From G963556115 sp963677015 (GTDB lineage Bacteria; Planctomycetota; SZUA-567): a DNA stretch of 64,000 bases. This document shows, piece after piece, positions 27,600 to 36,328 of this stretch. The notes below the pieces were generated by a model that had not been told where the DNA came from, did not search any database, and saw only the letters and a program-made list of their open reading frames with translations. Numbering within the stretch: position 1 is the stretch's first letter; each line of letters opens with the position of its first letter. The position numbers and the translations under genes are program-made. Location: assembly GCA_963677015.1 (NCBI GenBank), contig OY781533.1, forward strand, positions 3,224,001-3,288,000, written 5' to 3'.

Positions 27600-27700
27600 G
27601 TGCCTTGATTGTGCAAGCCAGCATACCCAAGGTGGGCACAAATTTCATTTGCTTCACTTTGGGAGCTGGTCAGGGGAGCACCCCTTGAATCCCCCTGCTC
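27600..27700. other. Candidate origin of transfer (oriT)
   Basis: The non-coding stretch before the mobilization genes is GC-richer than its surroundings and holds inverted repeats: GTGCC/GGCAC around 27600-27645 and CAGGGG (27671-27676) with CCCCTG (27692-27697). In ColE1-like systems oriT lies directly upstream of the MobC and relaxase genes. No nick site can be named. The rest of 27496-27788 shows no supported gene. Confidence 0.35.
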
Positions 27701-27788
27701 TGGTCATTCCACTACCCGCTACACAACCAGCAATCAACTCCGCACTGCTCCATTGATTGATAAATCAAAACAGAAAGAGAATACACCA

Positions 27789-28127
27789 ATGAAACGAAAT
27801 CACTTCATCAAAGTCCGAGTCACCGATTCTGAACTAGCACAGATCAAAAAGAAAGCATCAGAGGCAAAACTAACCGTCTCCGACCTGCTCCGCAAGTACA
27901 CCCTCGATTTCACCCTCCGCAAAACAACCGAGAATCGAGAGAAGATCAGACACCTAGCCCGTATCGGTTCAAACATCAACCAGATAGCTCGCTGGGTCAA
28001 CAAATACAAACTCCGCGCCCAAGCCATAGAAGTAATCCTCTGGCTCAACCGTCTGCAAAATGAGGTACACCATTTTGCGGATGGTACAAACAGTAATCCA
28101 GAAGAGAGAGAAACCAATGATAATTAA
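27789..28127 (+). CDS. MobC-like relaxosome accessory protein
   Basis: A 112-residue protein with a ribbon-helix-helix-like start (KVRVTDSELAQIKKKASEAK, then LTVSDLLRKYTL) and the later RIGSNINQIARWVNK segment that marks MbeC/MobC mobilization proteins. These bind oriT and help the relaxase nick. The stop overlaps the relaxase start by 11 bases. I chose the ATG at 27789, since longer forms run into non-coding repeats. Confidence 0.85.
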   Translation: MKRNHFIKVRVTDSELAQIKKKASEAKLTVSDLLRKYTLDFTLRKTTENREKIRHLARIGSNINQIARWVNKYKLRAQAIEVILWLNRLQNEVHHFADGTNSNPEERETNDN

Positions 28128-29721
28128 ACCATTCGCCCACGGCAAAAGCCGAGGTTGCAGCCCAATAGACTACCTGCTCCGAGAAGACTACCCCGGCAGA
28201 GACGAGAATCCCCCAGAAGTAGTCAGAGGCGATACCGAACTCACCAGAGAACTAATAGACAATAATAACCGCAAGTGGAAGTTCACCTCCGGCGTCTGCT
28301 CATGGAGTCCAGACGACAACGTCGACACAAACCAAGAAGACGAAGTAATGACCAACTTCGAAAAGCTCGCTTTCGCAGGCTTAGAGCACGATCAATACAA
28401 CATCCTCTGGGTACGCCACAGCCACGCCAACCACCACGAACTTCACTTCATAATCCCAAGGCTGGAATTGTCTACAGGCAAAGCTTTCAACGCCTTTCCC
28501 CCGGGCTGGGAAAAAGACTTCTGCCACTTGAGAGATTACGAAAACATTAAACACAACTGGACACGCCCCGACGATCCAGACCGCGCCAGAATGTTCACTC
28601 CAAGCAAAGCCGACATCATAGAAGCAAGACTAACCCGCTGGGGACAAAACCCCACAAAACAAGAAAAGGAGCAAGCCAGAAATATAATCAACGAGTATTT
28701 GAAGGATCAAATAGAAAACGGTCTTATAAAAGACCGCTCAGACATCATCACATCACTACGAGAAATCGGCCTAGACATAAACCGCGAGTCCAAGACCTAT
28801 ATAACCGTAAAAGACCCAGAATCACCCCAAAAGATACGCCTAAAAGGAGGAATCTACAATGCAGACTGGAACACAACAAAACTTAGCAGAGAAACTAAAA
28901 CAGAAGGTCAAGGAAGAACGCCTGAAGACAGAAGAGATATTCAAAGACAACTTACAGACATTAAGCAAGAACTTACAAGAGTCATCAACAAAAGAGCTAC
29001 ATACAATCGAAAGCGTTATCCAACACCAAGCCGAACAAGCGACCTCGAACTTAAACCACCACTACAAAACCCTGAGCATAGCCCACGGCAAACACTGGAT
29101 ACGCTCAACCCTTACAGGAGCAGCAATTCTGCTAGGACTGACCATAGCCTCATGGGGACTACTCCAAACCCTAACATACTGGATAAACATAAAGATCAAC
29201 AAACTGGACTCGATACAGACAGAAATAAAGGAACAAGAGCAGACTCTATACCACCTGAAGAAAGACACCTTCGGAATCTACCTCAAGATAAGCGAGAAAG
29301 GCAAATTCATAGTCCTACCAAAAAACACCAAGATAGAAACCAACTGGACCTCTGGAGACAGAGATTCAATACGAGTAATAGACACTCACTAACCCCAAAA
29401 GACAAACTTTCTATTTCGGATAGTAATCCAAAGCCCACAAATATAGGAAAACCAAAAAATGAAAACAAACGAACTAGAGAAAATTGCACTAAGGATCATC
29501 ACCTCAATCGAAAAGGACATGGAGGTCTGGAAGGAGTCAGAAAGCCTAAAAATCTCCACCTTAGAGAAACAATTCTCAAACATTTTGGAACAATTAGAGA
29601 ACTTGGACGACTTACAAACGAGATTAAAAATTCTTATAAACGAATTAAGTCAAACATCAATTCGCCTCAAAAACCTTTAACAAAAAAACAACAGCATAAA
29701 TCCCATGGAGTAGAGCGATAA
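28117..29721 (+). CDS. Relaxase/mobilization nuclease (MobA/MbeA-like)
   Basis: A 534-residue relaxase that would nick oriT and stay covalently bound to the transferred strand. The N-terminal 250 residues carry the domain: MIIKPFAHGKSRGCSPIDYL at the start and RHSHANHHELHFIIPR with the metal-binding histidines near residue 108. The rest is highly charged and low in order (many Arg, Lys, Pro, Thr), which fits the fact that two other genes are encoded in another frame of the same DNA (28859-29392 and 29459-29680). No ATPase or coupling protein accompanies it. Confidence 0.88.
   Translation: MIIKPFAHGKSRGCSPIDYLLREDYPGRDENPPEVVRGDTELTRELIDNNNRKWKFTSGVCSWSPDDNVDTNQEDEVMTNFEKLAFAGLEHDQYNILWVRHSHANHHELHFIIPRLELSTGKAFNAFPPGWEKDFCHLRDYENIKHNWTRPDDPDRARMFTPSKADIIEARLTRWGQNPTKQEKEQARNIINEYLKDQIENGLIKDRSDIITSLREIGLDINRESKTYITVKDPESPQKIRLKGGIYNADWNTTKLSRETKTEGQGRTPEDRRDIQRQLTDIKQELTRVINKRATYNRKRYPTPSRTSDLELKPPLQNPEHSPRQTLDTLNPYRSSNSARTDHSLMGTTPNPNILDKHKDQQTGLDTDRNKGTRADSIPPEERHLRNLPQDKRERQIHSPTKKHQDRNQLDLWRQRFNTSNRHSLTPKDKLSISDSNPKPTNIGKPKNENKRTRENCTKDHHLNRKGHGGLEGVRKPKNLHLRETILKHFGTIRELGRLTNEIKNSYKRIKSNINSPQKPLTKKQQHKSHGVER
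28859..29392 (+). CDS. MbeB-like membrane/coiled-coil mobilization protein nested in the relaxase gene
   Basis: A 177-residue protein in another frame entirely inside the relaxase gene. A strong AGGAGG (28845-28850) precedes its ATG. Residues 5-75 are amphipathic and coiled-coil-like, residues 85-110 form one membrane helix (AAILLGLTIASWGLLQ), and a second coiled coil follows at 115-140. Position, size order and nesting match MbeB of ColE1-type plasmids, which helps tether the relaxosome. The assignment rests on architecture more than on sequence identity. Confidence 0.75.
   Translation: MQTGTQQNLAEKLKQKVKEERLKTEEIFKDNLQTLSKNLQESSTKELHTIESVIQHQAEQATSNLNHHYKTLSIAHGKHWIRSTLTGAAILLGLTIASWGLLQTLTYWINIKINKLDSIQTEIKEQEQTLYHLKKDTFGIYLKISEKGKFIVLPKNTKIETNWTSGDRDSIRVIDTH
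29459..29680 (+). CDS. MbeD-like small coiled-coil protein nested in the relaxase gene
   Basis: A 73-residue, almost wholly helical protein (KISTLEKQFSNILEQLENL) in the same alternative frame as the preceding nested gene, 66 bases after its stop. An AGGAAA lies about ten bases upstream. MbeD/MobD of ColE1-type plasmids has the same size, shape and position at the end of the relaxase gene. Confidence 0.6.
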   Translation: MKTNELEKIALRIITSIEKDMEVWKESESLKISTLEKQFSNILEQLENLDDLQTRLKILINELSQTSIRLKNL

Positions 29722-29784
29722 TAACTTGCCTGCAATTAAGTTTTATCGCAAAATTAGACCTACAAAAATAGTATTGTGATTTAT

Positions 29785-30432
29785 TTAAAAATTTAACAAA
29801 TAATCTTTATTAAGAACTGCATACCTCCATATTACAAGATCTACGACTGGTATTGGGTCAGAAACAATATCACTTATATCCTTACATAAAGTATTAACAC
29901 AAGAGTAACCTAATTTTTTAGCCACTCTCACTAAATGCCTATCAGGTTTTGCAACAGAAATCCCAAGATTCTTTGCTAAATGAAGTGACGTGGCAGGACC
30001 CATAAACGGAAAACTCATTATATAATTAAGCGAATTCGTTGAGATATTTTCTAAAACCCAAGTAAATGTTTTTTTTTCTATATACTTAATTGTTGAAATA
30101 ATAGCATTGATTTTTGCATGATGGTTGAAATGTGATAAAGCTTCTTGTTTTATTTCTTTTTGATTATTAACTATAAAATTAAATGACTTCCAATTATCAA
30201 ACGATTTAACAATTTGCGGAAAAATTTTACTAATTGTTCTTTCTTTCATTCCTGAAGAAAGAACAACCCAAGCATATTCATTCATAAATATTTCTTTTGA
30301 TACTTTCTTAAAATCACAAGACTCTTGCCATAATATTTCATATTCATAACCCGCATCAAGTACAGTTTCTTTTGCAGATAAATAACTCATTGCAAGTTTA
30401 CGGTTATGGGTGCTCAATCTCAAGTCAAACAT
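29785..30432 (-). CDS. Type IV CBASS OGG-like DNA glycosylase
   Basis: A 215-residue HhH-GPD-type protein. The helix-hairpin-helix is FPFMGPATSLHLAKNLG near residue 145, followed by the glycosylase loop VAKPDRHLVRVAKKLG with the catalytic Asp (PDRHL). In type IV CBASS an 8-oxoguanine-glycosylase-like protein accompanies QueC and TGT homologues. It is the last gene of this operon, 6 bases after the effector. Its precise role in the defence is not settled. Confidence 0.82.
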   Translation of the reverse strand: MFDLRLSTHNRKLAMSYLSAKETVLDAGYEYEILWQESCDFKKVSKEIFMNEYAWVVLSSGMKERTISKIFPQIVKSFDNWKSFNFIVNNQKEIKQEALSHFNHHAKINAIISTIKYIEKKTFTWVLENISTNSLNYIMSFPFMGPATSLHLAKNLGISVAKPDRHLVRVAKKLGYSCVNTLCKDISDIVSDPIPVVDLVIWRYAVLNKDYLLNF

Positions 30433-30438
30433 AAATAA

Positions 30439-31005
30439 TCAATTCTTGGAAAAAAAAGTTTTTATTGCGGTACATAATACTGAAATATTAATAATAAATA
30501 TAGGGCATCCAGGATTTTTGCTTATCATTTTACTGATTTCAATTTTTTTATAGTGATACTTTTTATACTTAATAAAATATTTATCGGAAATTACTGGTTT
30601 AACTGACAATAAATTATGAAATTTACCACTTATTTTATCCATTTTTTCACTATCCCCCCCCCTTGTTTGCAATAATCGGTACTCACCTTTTAACCGACTA
30701 AGATCTATAAGGCAGTTAATGTGATCTTGAGCGACCTCTTTCCATTTGCTAAATAACTGAATTATAGATAGAATCAACACTCCTGATGAAGTCAAAGCAA
30801 TAACAAGATTACTAGATTCTACGCTCATACCCAACCTATGGACTTCAGACCGAGGAATAAATGAAAATGTACATAAAACAACAGAAAAAACCAGAATAAT
30901 GACTGTTACTGTTTTATCAAAACGAAGATATCGATCTCTAGTGCATGAGTGTGCTGTGATCATCATATCTAAAACTCGCAATTCTCGTTTTAACTCATTT
31001 GGCAT
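30439..31005 (-). CDS. CBASS two-TM effector (SLATT-like)
   Basis: A 188-residue membrane protein. Two helices at about 31-50 and 66-86 (VALTSS-like VIALTSSGVLILSII) are followed by a conserved cytoplasmic helix (CLIDLSRLKGEYR) and a third hydrophobic stretch at 165-183. This pattern fits SLATT-type effectors that are predicted to open pores in the inner membrane when a cyclic nucleotide binds. It lies 4 bases after the CD-NTase gene. Confidence 0.78.
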   Translation of the reverse strand: MPNELKRELRVLDMMITAHSCTRDRYLRFDKTVTVIILVFSVVLCTFSFIPRSEVHRLGMSVESSNLVIALTSSGVLILSIIQLFSKWKEVAQDHINCLIDLSRLKGEYRLLQTRGGDSEKMDKISGKFHNLLSVKPVISDKYFIKYKKYHYKKIEISKMISKNPGCPIFIINISVLCTAIKTFFSKN

Positions 31006-31009
31006 AATT

Positions 31010-31942
31010 TTAACCCCCTATAATATCTTTCCACTGTTCGAGAGACATTGCTATATTTGCATTGCGAATTTTTTGCCCAATTCTATTTATCCGGTTTGAG
31101 CACATTTTCCTTTCAACACTATCATTTTCGCCTAAATAATCATCAATATGCCTAGATTGACCTGTAGAATCTGAAATTTTGTGATTTATATATTTCGGTG
31201 CTGAATTAAAGAAATGATTAAGCATTTCCTTGGGATTATCTGCTCCTGAATAGTTAGAAAATATTTCTATAGCTAATGATTCGATGTGATATCCAGATAA
31301 TCGTTGACCTTCAGGTAAATTCTTTGAAATAATATACTTTGCGAGTTTAATTACCGGTACAACTTTATTGTTATGTTTAGAGTTTATGTCGGTAAGTTTT
31401 TTGGCAAATCGCTTAGGATTGATTATATTAGACCATTTTTCCCCATCAGCGGTTGCTATTTTAACTCCACTAGCATATTTCAAGGCAGGGAGAAGCTGTA
31501 TCTCAACATCAGTAAATTTCACTGTTACAGCCAAGCTTCCAACACTTACTTCCGTACTAGGAAAACGCTTTTTTAGTAATGATGAGAAATACTCTCGTAC
31601 CTCTTCTGGATTTTTATCAGAAAGTTCGGAATCATTCAGGAAGACAAGACAGTCAACATCGCTCATTCCATCAACATATGTATGCTTAGCAATTGATCCA
31701 CCAAAATTAATATTTAATACGCCATCAATATCACCTTCAAGCAGTTTATTAATTTCTTGAAGCCTTGCATTCGTCTTACTTGAATCTCTTGAATTAATAT
31801 CAGAAAGTGAATCTTGAATTTCACTCTCAACTTCAGATTCAAATTGTTTCAGTTTCGTTTTATCCTTAGAATCACTAATTTTCTTCTCAAGTTCATCAGA
31901 TGCTAATCCACTGTATGAATAGCTGCTCCCTCCTCCTCCCAT
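31010..31942 (-). CDS. CBASS CD-NTase (cGAS/DncV-like nucleotidyltransferase)
   Basis: A 310-residue nucleotidyltransferase. The active site is GGSIAKHTYVDGMSDVDCLV: Gly-Ser at 82-83 and the metal-binding D95 and D97, with a third acidic position near 145-147 (DVEIQLLPAL). It would make a cyclic oligonucleotide on phage infection. The N-terminus is MGGGGSSYSYSG, an exposed glycine-rich tail. Recent work on type IV CBASS, as I recall it, reports that the QueC-like enzyme attaches a deazaguanine to a protein N-terminus; this tail is a natural candidate. An AGGAGA ribosome-binding site supports the start. Confidence 0.9.
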   Translation of the reverse strand: MGGGGSSYSYSGLASDELEKKISDSKDKTKLKQFESEVESEIQDSLSDINSRDSSKTNARLQEINKLLEGDIDGVLNINFGGSIAKHTYVDGMSDVDCLVFLNDSELSDKNPEEVREYFSSLLKKRFPSTEVSVGSLAVTVKFTDVEIQLLPALKYASGVKIATADGEKWSNIINPKRFAKKLTDINSKHNNKVVPVIKLAKYIISKNLPEGQRLSGYHIESLAIEIFSNYSGADNPKEMLNHFFNSAPKYINHKISDSTGQSRHIDDYLGENDSVERKMCSNRINRIGQKIRNANIAMSLEQWKDIIGG

Positions 31943-31962
31943 TTAGTCTCTCCTGTATTAAA

Positions 31963-32961
31963 CTATAATAAAGCCACACCATTTCGTATCAATTTAGACA
32001 ATTCTTCCCCAAATACATTATAATCATTATGATTAATGAAATCACACATTTTTAATTGTAAATCAGTAATTAACGATAAATTATTAATAATCGTTTGATC
32101 AAATGAAAATCTGCTATTTGCTTCCAATCCCGTGTTGAGAACATATTGGTTTTGCATATAAATGCATTTGTCGCCACAATATGCATACCTTAACCAAGTT
32201 AGACCATCAAATATATTGCCTCCTGAAATAAAATATAAACAAGTTGATATTGGATCTAAAGATCCAAAAACCTGTATCGGAATTTCACTATTAACAGAGT
32301 CTATGATTTTTCTAAGTGTTGCAAGATTCTTCATTCGTGACAACATCGAGTCACCTAGTTCTTTTTCGGTAACTCCTATTATATCAAATTCTCCTAAATT
32401 ATCAGAAAACTTTGTTAATTGCTCAAGAGTACTCTTAATACATGATGATGTTTTGTCTGATGGTTTAATTAAAAAATTATGCAACATTTGAGGTTGATTT
32501 GAAAAATCCTCTTTTGCCATTTTAAATTGGTCGGTAATATGCCTTCCAGTAATATCCTTATCAAAGTTGACCATTGCTGCATTCGTATAATCAACCGGCC
32601 AACGAGAAAGTTCTTGATAATATAAACTTCGATCCCACTTATGGGCTGATATTTTAAATTCAAATGCTGAAGACAAGTCATTGTCTGAGCCAACTTCATA
32701 ACCACCACTATCGATAATAGTTAGCAGTGGAAATGCTTCAAATTTACGAGATGCAGGTAAATGCTTATATGACAAATCATATGCACTAACCAACATCACT
32801 TCGGTCAAATACCTGTTTGTTGTTTTAAAAATCTCATTAATTTCTGAAACACCATCTTTGTTAATCCCAAAGCCTCTACTTGAATAAGATGGAACTAGTT
32901 GTGGTGTATCAATTAAATCACCAGATGGTAATTTAAGACTAATTCTTCTTGTTAATGTCAT
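31963..32961 (-). CDS. Type IV CBASS TGT-like protein
   Basis: A 332-residue relative of tRNA-guanine transglycosylase. Key segments are TIIDSGGYEVG (the base-recognition Asp region, D84) and FGSLDPISTCLYFISGG, then NIFDGLTWLRYAY where TGT has its catalytic Asp and substrate loop. The zinc-site cysteine pattern of housekeeping TGT is not evident. I start at 32961, whose ATG overlaps the QueC stop by 4 bases; a longer frame adds 11 residues within queC. It works with QueC in deazaguanine chemistry for the CBASS proteins. Confidence 0.82.
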   Translation of the reverse strand: MTLTRRISLKLPSGDLIDTPQLVPSYSSRGFGINKDGVSEINEIFKTTNRYLTEVMLVSAYDLSYKHLPASRKFEAFPLLTIIDSGGYEVGSDNDLSSAFEFKISAHKWDRSLYYQELSRWPVDYTNAAMVNFDKDITGRHITDQFKMAKEDFSNQPQMLHNFLIKPSDKTSSCIKSTLEQLTKFSDNLGEFDIIGVTEKELGDSMLSRMKNLATLRKIIDSVNSEIPIQVFGSLDPISTCLYFISGGNIFDGLTWLRYAYCGDKCIYMQNQYVLNTGLEANSRFSFDQTIINNLSLITDLQLKMCDFINHNDYNVFGEELSKLIRNGVALL

Positions 32962-33503
32962 AATAGTCTTTCTAACTCTAAACATGTTGCACAATTACCA
33001 CATTTTGTACTATGACCATTTTCGCAACTATATGTTAATGACAACGGCAATGACTGCAATTTAAAGTACCTAACAATATCAAGTTTTGACCAATTAATAA
33101 ATGGACAGTCAATTTTTACTTTTCCATGTGAGTAGTTATCAATAATAGATTGTAATGACAAAATAAAGTCTTCTGAGCAATCGTAATAACTCGTTCCAGA
33201 ATGAATTCCTAGTGAAATTAAACCGGAACTAAATGGTAAATCAAGCAAAGCAGTTAAAATAAAAAAAGCATTCCTTCCAGAAATCATACCATTATGCTTC
33301 GGATAAGTATTATTCAAAGTTAAGATTTTAAGCGGTATATTGAAGTAATCAGCGATGCTCTCTGCAGCAATAATTTCTTGAGCTTCACTTAACTGGTTAT
33401 ATGAAATATGTAGTCCATATACATCCATTTCTAGTTCTTTATAATACTTAACACATGCAGTAGAATCAATGCCACCACTTAAAAGAACTAAAACTTTTCC
33501 CAC
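32958..33503 (-). CDS. Type IV CBASS QueC-like protein
   Basis: A 181-residue member of the 7-cyano-7-deazaguanine synthase family. The ATP pyrophosphatase loop LLSGGIDST (residues 7-15) and the zinc site CENGHSTKCGNCATC (C-x8-C-x2-C-x2-C) are intact. It is about 45 residues shorter than biosynthetic QueC. No queD or queE lies nearby, so a defence role is more likely than queuosine synthesis. It is the first gene of the five-gene operon. Confidence 0.9.
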   Translation of the reverse strand: MGKVLVLLSGGIDSTACVKYYKELEMDVYGLHISYNQLSEAQEIIAAESIADYFNIPLKILTLNNTYPKHNGMISGRNAFFILTALLDLPFSSGLISLGIHSGTSYYDCSEDFILSLQSIIDNYSHGKVKIDCPFINWSKLDIVRYFKLQSLPLSLTYSCENGHSTKCGNCATCLELERLL

Positions 33504-33935
33504 AAGAAGCTCCTGTACTTAAACCATATTCTTAAATAGTACTTGCAAAACACAATACAGTCAACTAATAATAATTGTAAAGCTAACGCATTAACATTTT
33601 AAACACATAAAATACATCATCATTAAAATGCAACCGCTGCAAGAGCACCTTATATAGTAAAACACTTCTCGCTATTTTTTTGGGTTTGCTAAGATATATC
33701 ATAGTATCTATTTTTAACAGGTTAACCTATATAATACATTAGAGAATACACTTTTTGCCCTGAAAACTCGGCCTATACTTTTATACTTTCTAAATTTTTA
33801 ATTATCAAGTGGGTAAAGAGTAAAGTGGTTTAATTTTCCAGACAAAAATAAGATTAATTTAAAATGGACTTCAAACAGTTAGAAATGGAGCGCAGGGCGT
33901 AGCCTGAAGAGAAATTTCTAACTGAAACTTCTCCT
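33504..33935. other. Intergenic region with one inverted repeat
   Basis: 432 bases between the CBASS operon and the IS3 relic. The CBASS promoter should lie near 33510-33600. CAGTTAGAAAT (33876-33886) and its exact complement (33914-33924) flank a GC-richer 27-base stretch; this may be an end structure of the neighbouring insertion sequence. No gene is seen. Confidence 0.45.
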
Positions 33936-35059
33936 CTATGCTGCATCATTTCCCATTTTTCTACCACTTAAATATGCTTCCTTCGGAGTACAGTTGACAA
34001 TACTGGAATGACGACGCTCTTCGTTATAATACCTGATATACTCCTCTATACTGTTAATTACTTCGTAATAATGCTTGTACTCATGCAGATTACCTCATTA
34101 TATTTGACCATACGACATAGACGACCAATCATTATATTATCAAGAGCTCGACCTTTTCCGGACATACTGATTTAAATTGCATTATCTTTAACTATATCGG
34201 TAAATTAATTACTCGTATACTGACTGACATGGTCGACGTTGAATATTATTGGCTTACCTTTGCTCAAAGCAGTTTTCAAAGCTGTCCTGCAGAATCTGCT
34301 GTCCTGCAACATTAAGAGCACCCATGAAATTTTATACCTGCTATACCAGCCCATAACAACCGTTAAATATGCAGTACCATTCTTCAGAAAAATGCATGAT
34401 ATATTGCTGCAAAAGACAAGATCAGGCATATAGATAATGAGATTACCCAGCAAATAATAATAAATCGTATGACACTCTATTTTACAAGTTATATGCTTCT
34501 TGTGATATTTAGCAACTACTTCCATTTCTCGCATCAAACGCCTGACTTTGTATCTGCCTGCATTATTCTCAGTATCTCTTAGCTCATCTGAAATACGCAT
34601 TGAACCATAGACGGGATGCTTCAGACATATCTCATCCATTTTACGTTTCAGCATATTATCTTCCTAATGATCATTTTTCAAAGCATAATAATAAGCATAT
34701 CTGGATATACCGAGTAACTCACATTGAATGCTGATTGAAATATTTACAGCCAGTTTATTGATCAGTACCTTGCGTCAAGAGAATCTCAAGCTCATCAGAT
34801 TTATTTTTGAGCCCATCTATATCAAGCTTGAGACGACCGATTTCTTCGAAGAACTTGGCTTATTAAATTCTTGCAGCTTTTACTGTTTCTTTTTCTTACC
34901 AAAAAAATATCAGAAAGATTATTCAAAAGTTCCTTCTTCAATTACCATTTCTAATTTGTATAACCGCTATACTTAGAAGCAGTTCAAATAATGGCTTGCC
35001 CCTTTTATAGCTTCAAGAGCAACTTTGACTTTAAATTCTGCCATATACGATTTTTTCAT
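33936..35059 (-). pseudogene. Decayed IS3-family insertion sequence (orfA and orfB relics)
   Basis: On the minus strand the OrfA start MKKSYMAEFKVKVALEAIKG begins at 35059 and soon breaks. The OrfB helix-turn-helix HPVYGSMRISDELRD lies at 34550-34654, and the integrase core at 34205-34550 is eroded. The OrfB end YIRYYNEERRHSS with KEAYLSG runs to a stop at 33936. Several frameshifts and stops make it inactive. It separates the CBASS and small-protein loci. Confidence 0.85.
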
Positions 35060-35260
35060 TATGGGTTCACCCTCAATCTGTATCAATTAATTCTATCGGA
35101 AATATCCAACTTAAACAACGGTACTATTTCTTTAGAACATTATACACACCATCTTTTATAAAAATTAACAAAGTATAAATACAGAAAAAAATAGTAGTAT
35201 TGAGTTATAACTTATCAGCCAGCGTAAAAGCGCTGGCTGATATTCACTATAGAAAATATT

Positions 35261-35767
35261 TTATAGCTTACCATTTTTTTTCTGAAGTTCGAGTTTAAAA
35301 TCCTGCCAATTATCACATGAATCAGCAATATCTTTAATCTTTTCGATAGAAACACCTTTTAAATATGCACTATATACGACAAAAATAGCTGTGTGTTTTT
35401 TGATCATCTTGCCGGGCAAAAACACATACTTATCCCATATTTTTTCAGAAAAGGCTGCCACTTCAGGAGCTTTCCTTTTGGCTGAAGCAACTCGTTGATT
35501 AAATAATATTCCACCTAATTTACCTAAAGCATCATCATATGCTTTATATTGCTTCTCTGCTTTTTTTATGGCTTTCATTATTTCCTGATGATCAAACTTA
35601 TCCTGTAAATCATTAAAGTGAACAGCAAGCATATAATGTATTTCATTAGGTCTATCCCTAGTAATATCAGACGCATATTTTACCAGAACCGGATATGCAG
35701 CAAGAAATAAATCAATAAGATGCTGATACATTGCTATAAGCTGTAACTTCTCTTCATCACTATGCAT
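35261..35767 (-). CDS. Uncharacterised helical protein
   Basis: A 168-residue, mostly alpha-helical, charged protein without signal peptide or membrane helix. I do not recognise a family. It has a Lys/Glu-rich centre (KAIKKAEKQYKAYDDAL) and a short C-terminal amphipathic helix. It is third in a run of small genes behind the structured leader at 36329-36463, 23 bases after the small membrane protein. Co-transcription suggests a shared, possibly defensive or signalling, role. Confidence 0.6.
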   Translation of the reverse strand: MHSDEEKLQLIAMYQHLIDLFLAAYPVLVKYASDITRDRPNEIHYMLAVHFNDLQDKFDHQEIMKAIKKAEKQYKAYDDALGKLGGILFNQRVASAKRKAPEVAAFSEKIWDKYVFLPGKMIKKHTAIFVVYSAYLKGVSIEKIKDIADSCDNWQDFKLELQKKNGKL

Positions 35768-35790
35768 TATTTATATCCTGAATATAAGAC

Positions 35791-35991
35791 CTAATTCTTC
35801 CACCTGAGTGCACTGATACATGAAATAATACTTATTATCCAGCCAAGCATAAATATCCAGAAGAAAACAGATAAACCAAAATATATAATTGCAGCAATAT
35901 ATCTTTGCTGTAAAAGCTGCCCTAGTCCCGGAATAAAGAAACTAGCCAATCCTGCTATCATATTTGCTGTAGTATTCCTATCATTACCCAT
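35791..35991 (-). CDS. Small membrane protein (TM2-like)
   Basis: A 66-residue protein with two hydrophobic segments (IAGLASFFIPGLGQLLQ and a following helix to about residue 58). The FIPGLGQLLQQRY turn resembles the TM2-domain family. AAAGGG precedes the ATG. It lies between the two other small genes of this locus. Confidence 0.65.
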   Translation of the reverse strand: MGNDRNTTANMIAGLASFFIPGLGQLLQQRYIAAIIYFGLSVFFWIFMLGWIISIISCISALRWKN

Positions 35992-36040
35992 AACAACCCT
36001 TTCTTTCTATTCCAAAATTTACTATATTAGATGTATACAC

Positions 36041-36292
36041 CTAAAATGAATTTAAATACATATAAATATCATTAAGAAATATCAGACTTGCTCCTAGAGC
36101 AAAGACAATAACGATTGAGAGTAAAGATGTAAATAGATTAACTGCAAGGACAAACTTATCTTGCCCTATGATCTCAGAGTTATCACCATGCTTGACAATA
36201 TGCCTAGCAGGATCAAAAAATCTCCACTGAGCTTTTAACGCAAAAGCAATAAACAAAATCCAAAGTACCCACCTAGCCGTATTAAAATCCAT
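36041..36292 (-). CDS. Small two-helix membrane protein
   Basis: An 83-residue protein with hydrophobic segments at about 5-22 and 50-75. I start at the ATG at 36292 because AAGG sits six bases upstream; an ATG at 36328 is fused to the T tract of the leader and lacks a binding site. It is the first gene behind the leader RNA. No family is recognised. Confidence 0.6.
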   Translation of the reverse strand: MDFNTARWVLWILFIAFALKAQWRFFDPARHIVKHGDNSEIIGQDKFVLAVNLFTSLLSIVIVFALGASLIFLNDIYMYLNSF

Positions 36293-36328
36293 AATTACCT
36301 TCCCATAAAATTCGAAAGGTTCGGTCAT

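Noticed and set aside
32958..33503. Queuosine biosynthesis gene queC
   Set aside because: It is shorter than biosynthetic QueC, has no queD/E/F neighbours and is fused in an operon with CD-NTase, TGT and OGG homologues.
33876..33924. CRISPR or repeat array unit
   Set aside because: There is only one inverted pair; no direct repeats with spacers occur anywhere in the window.
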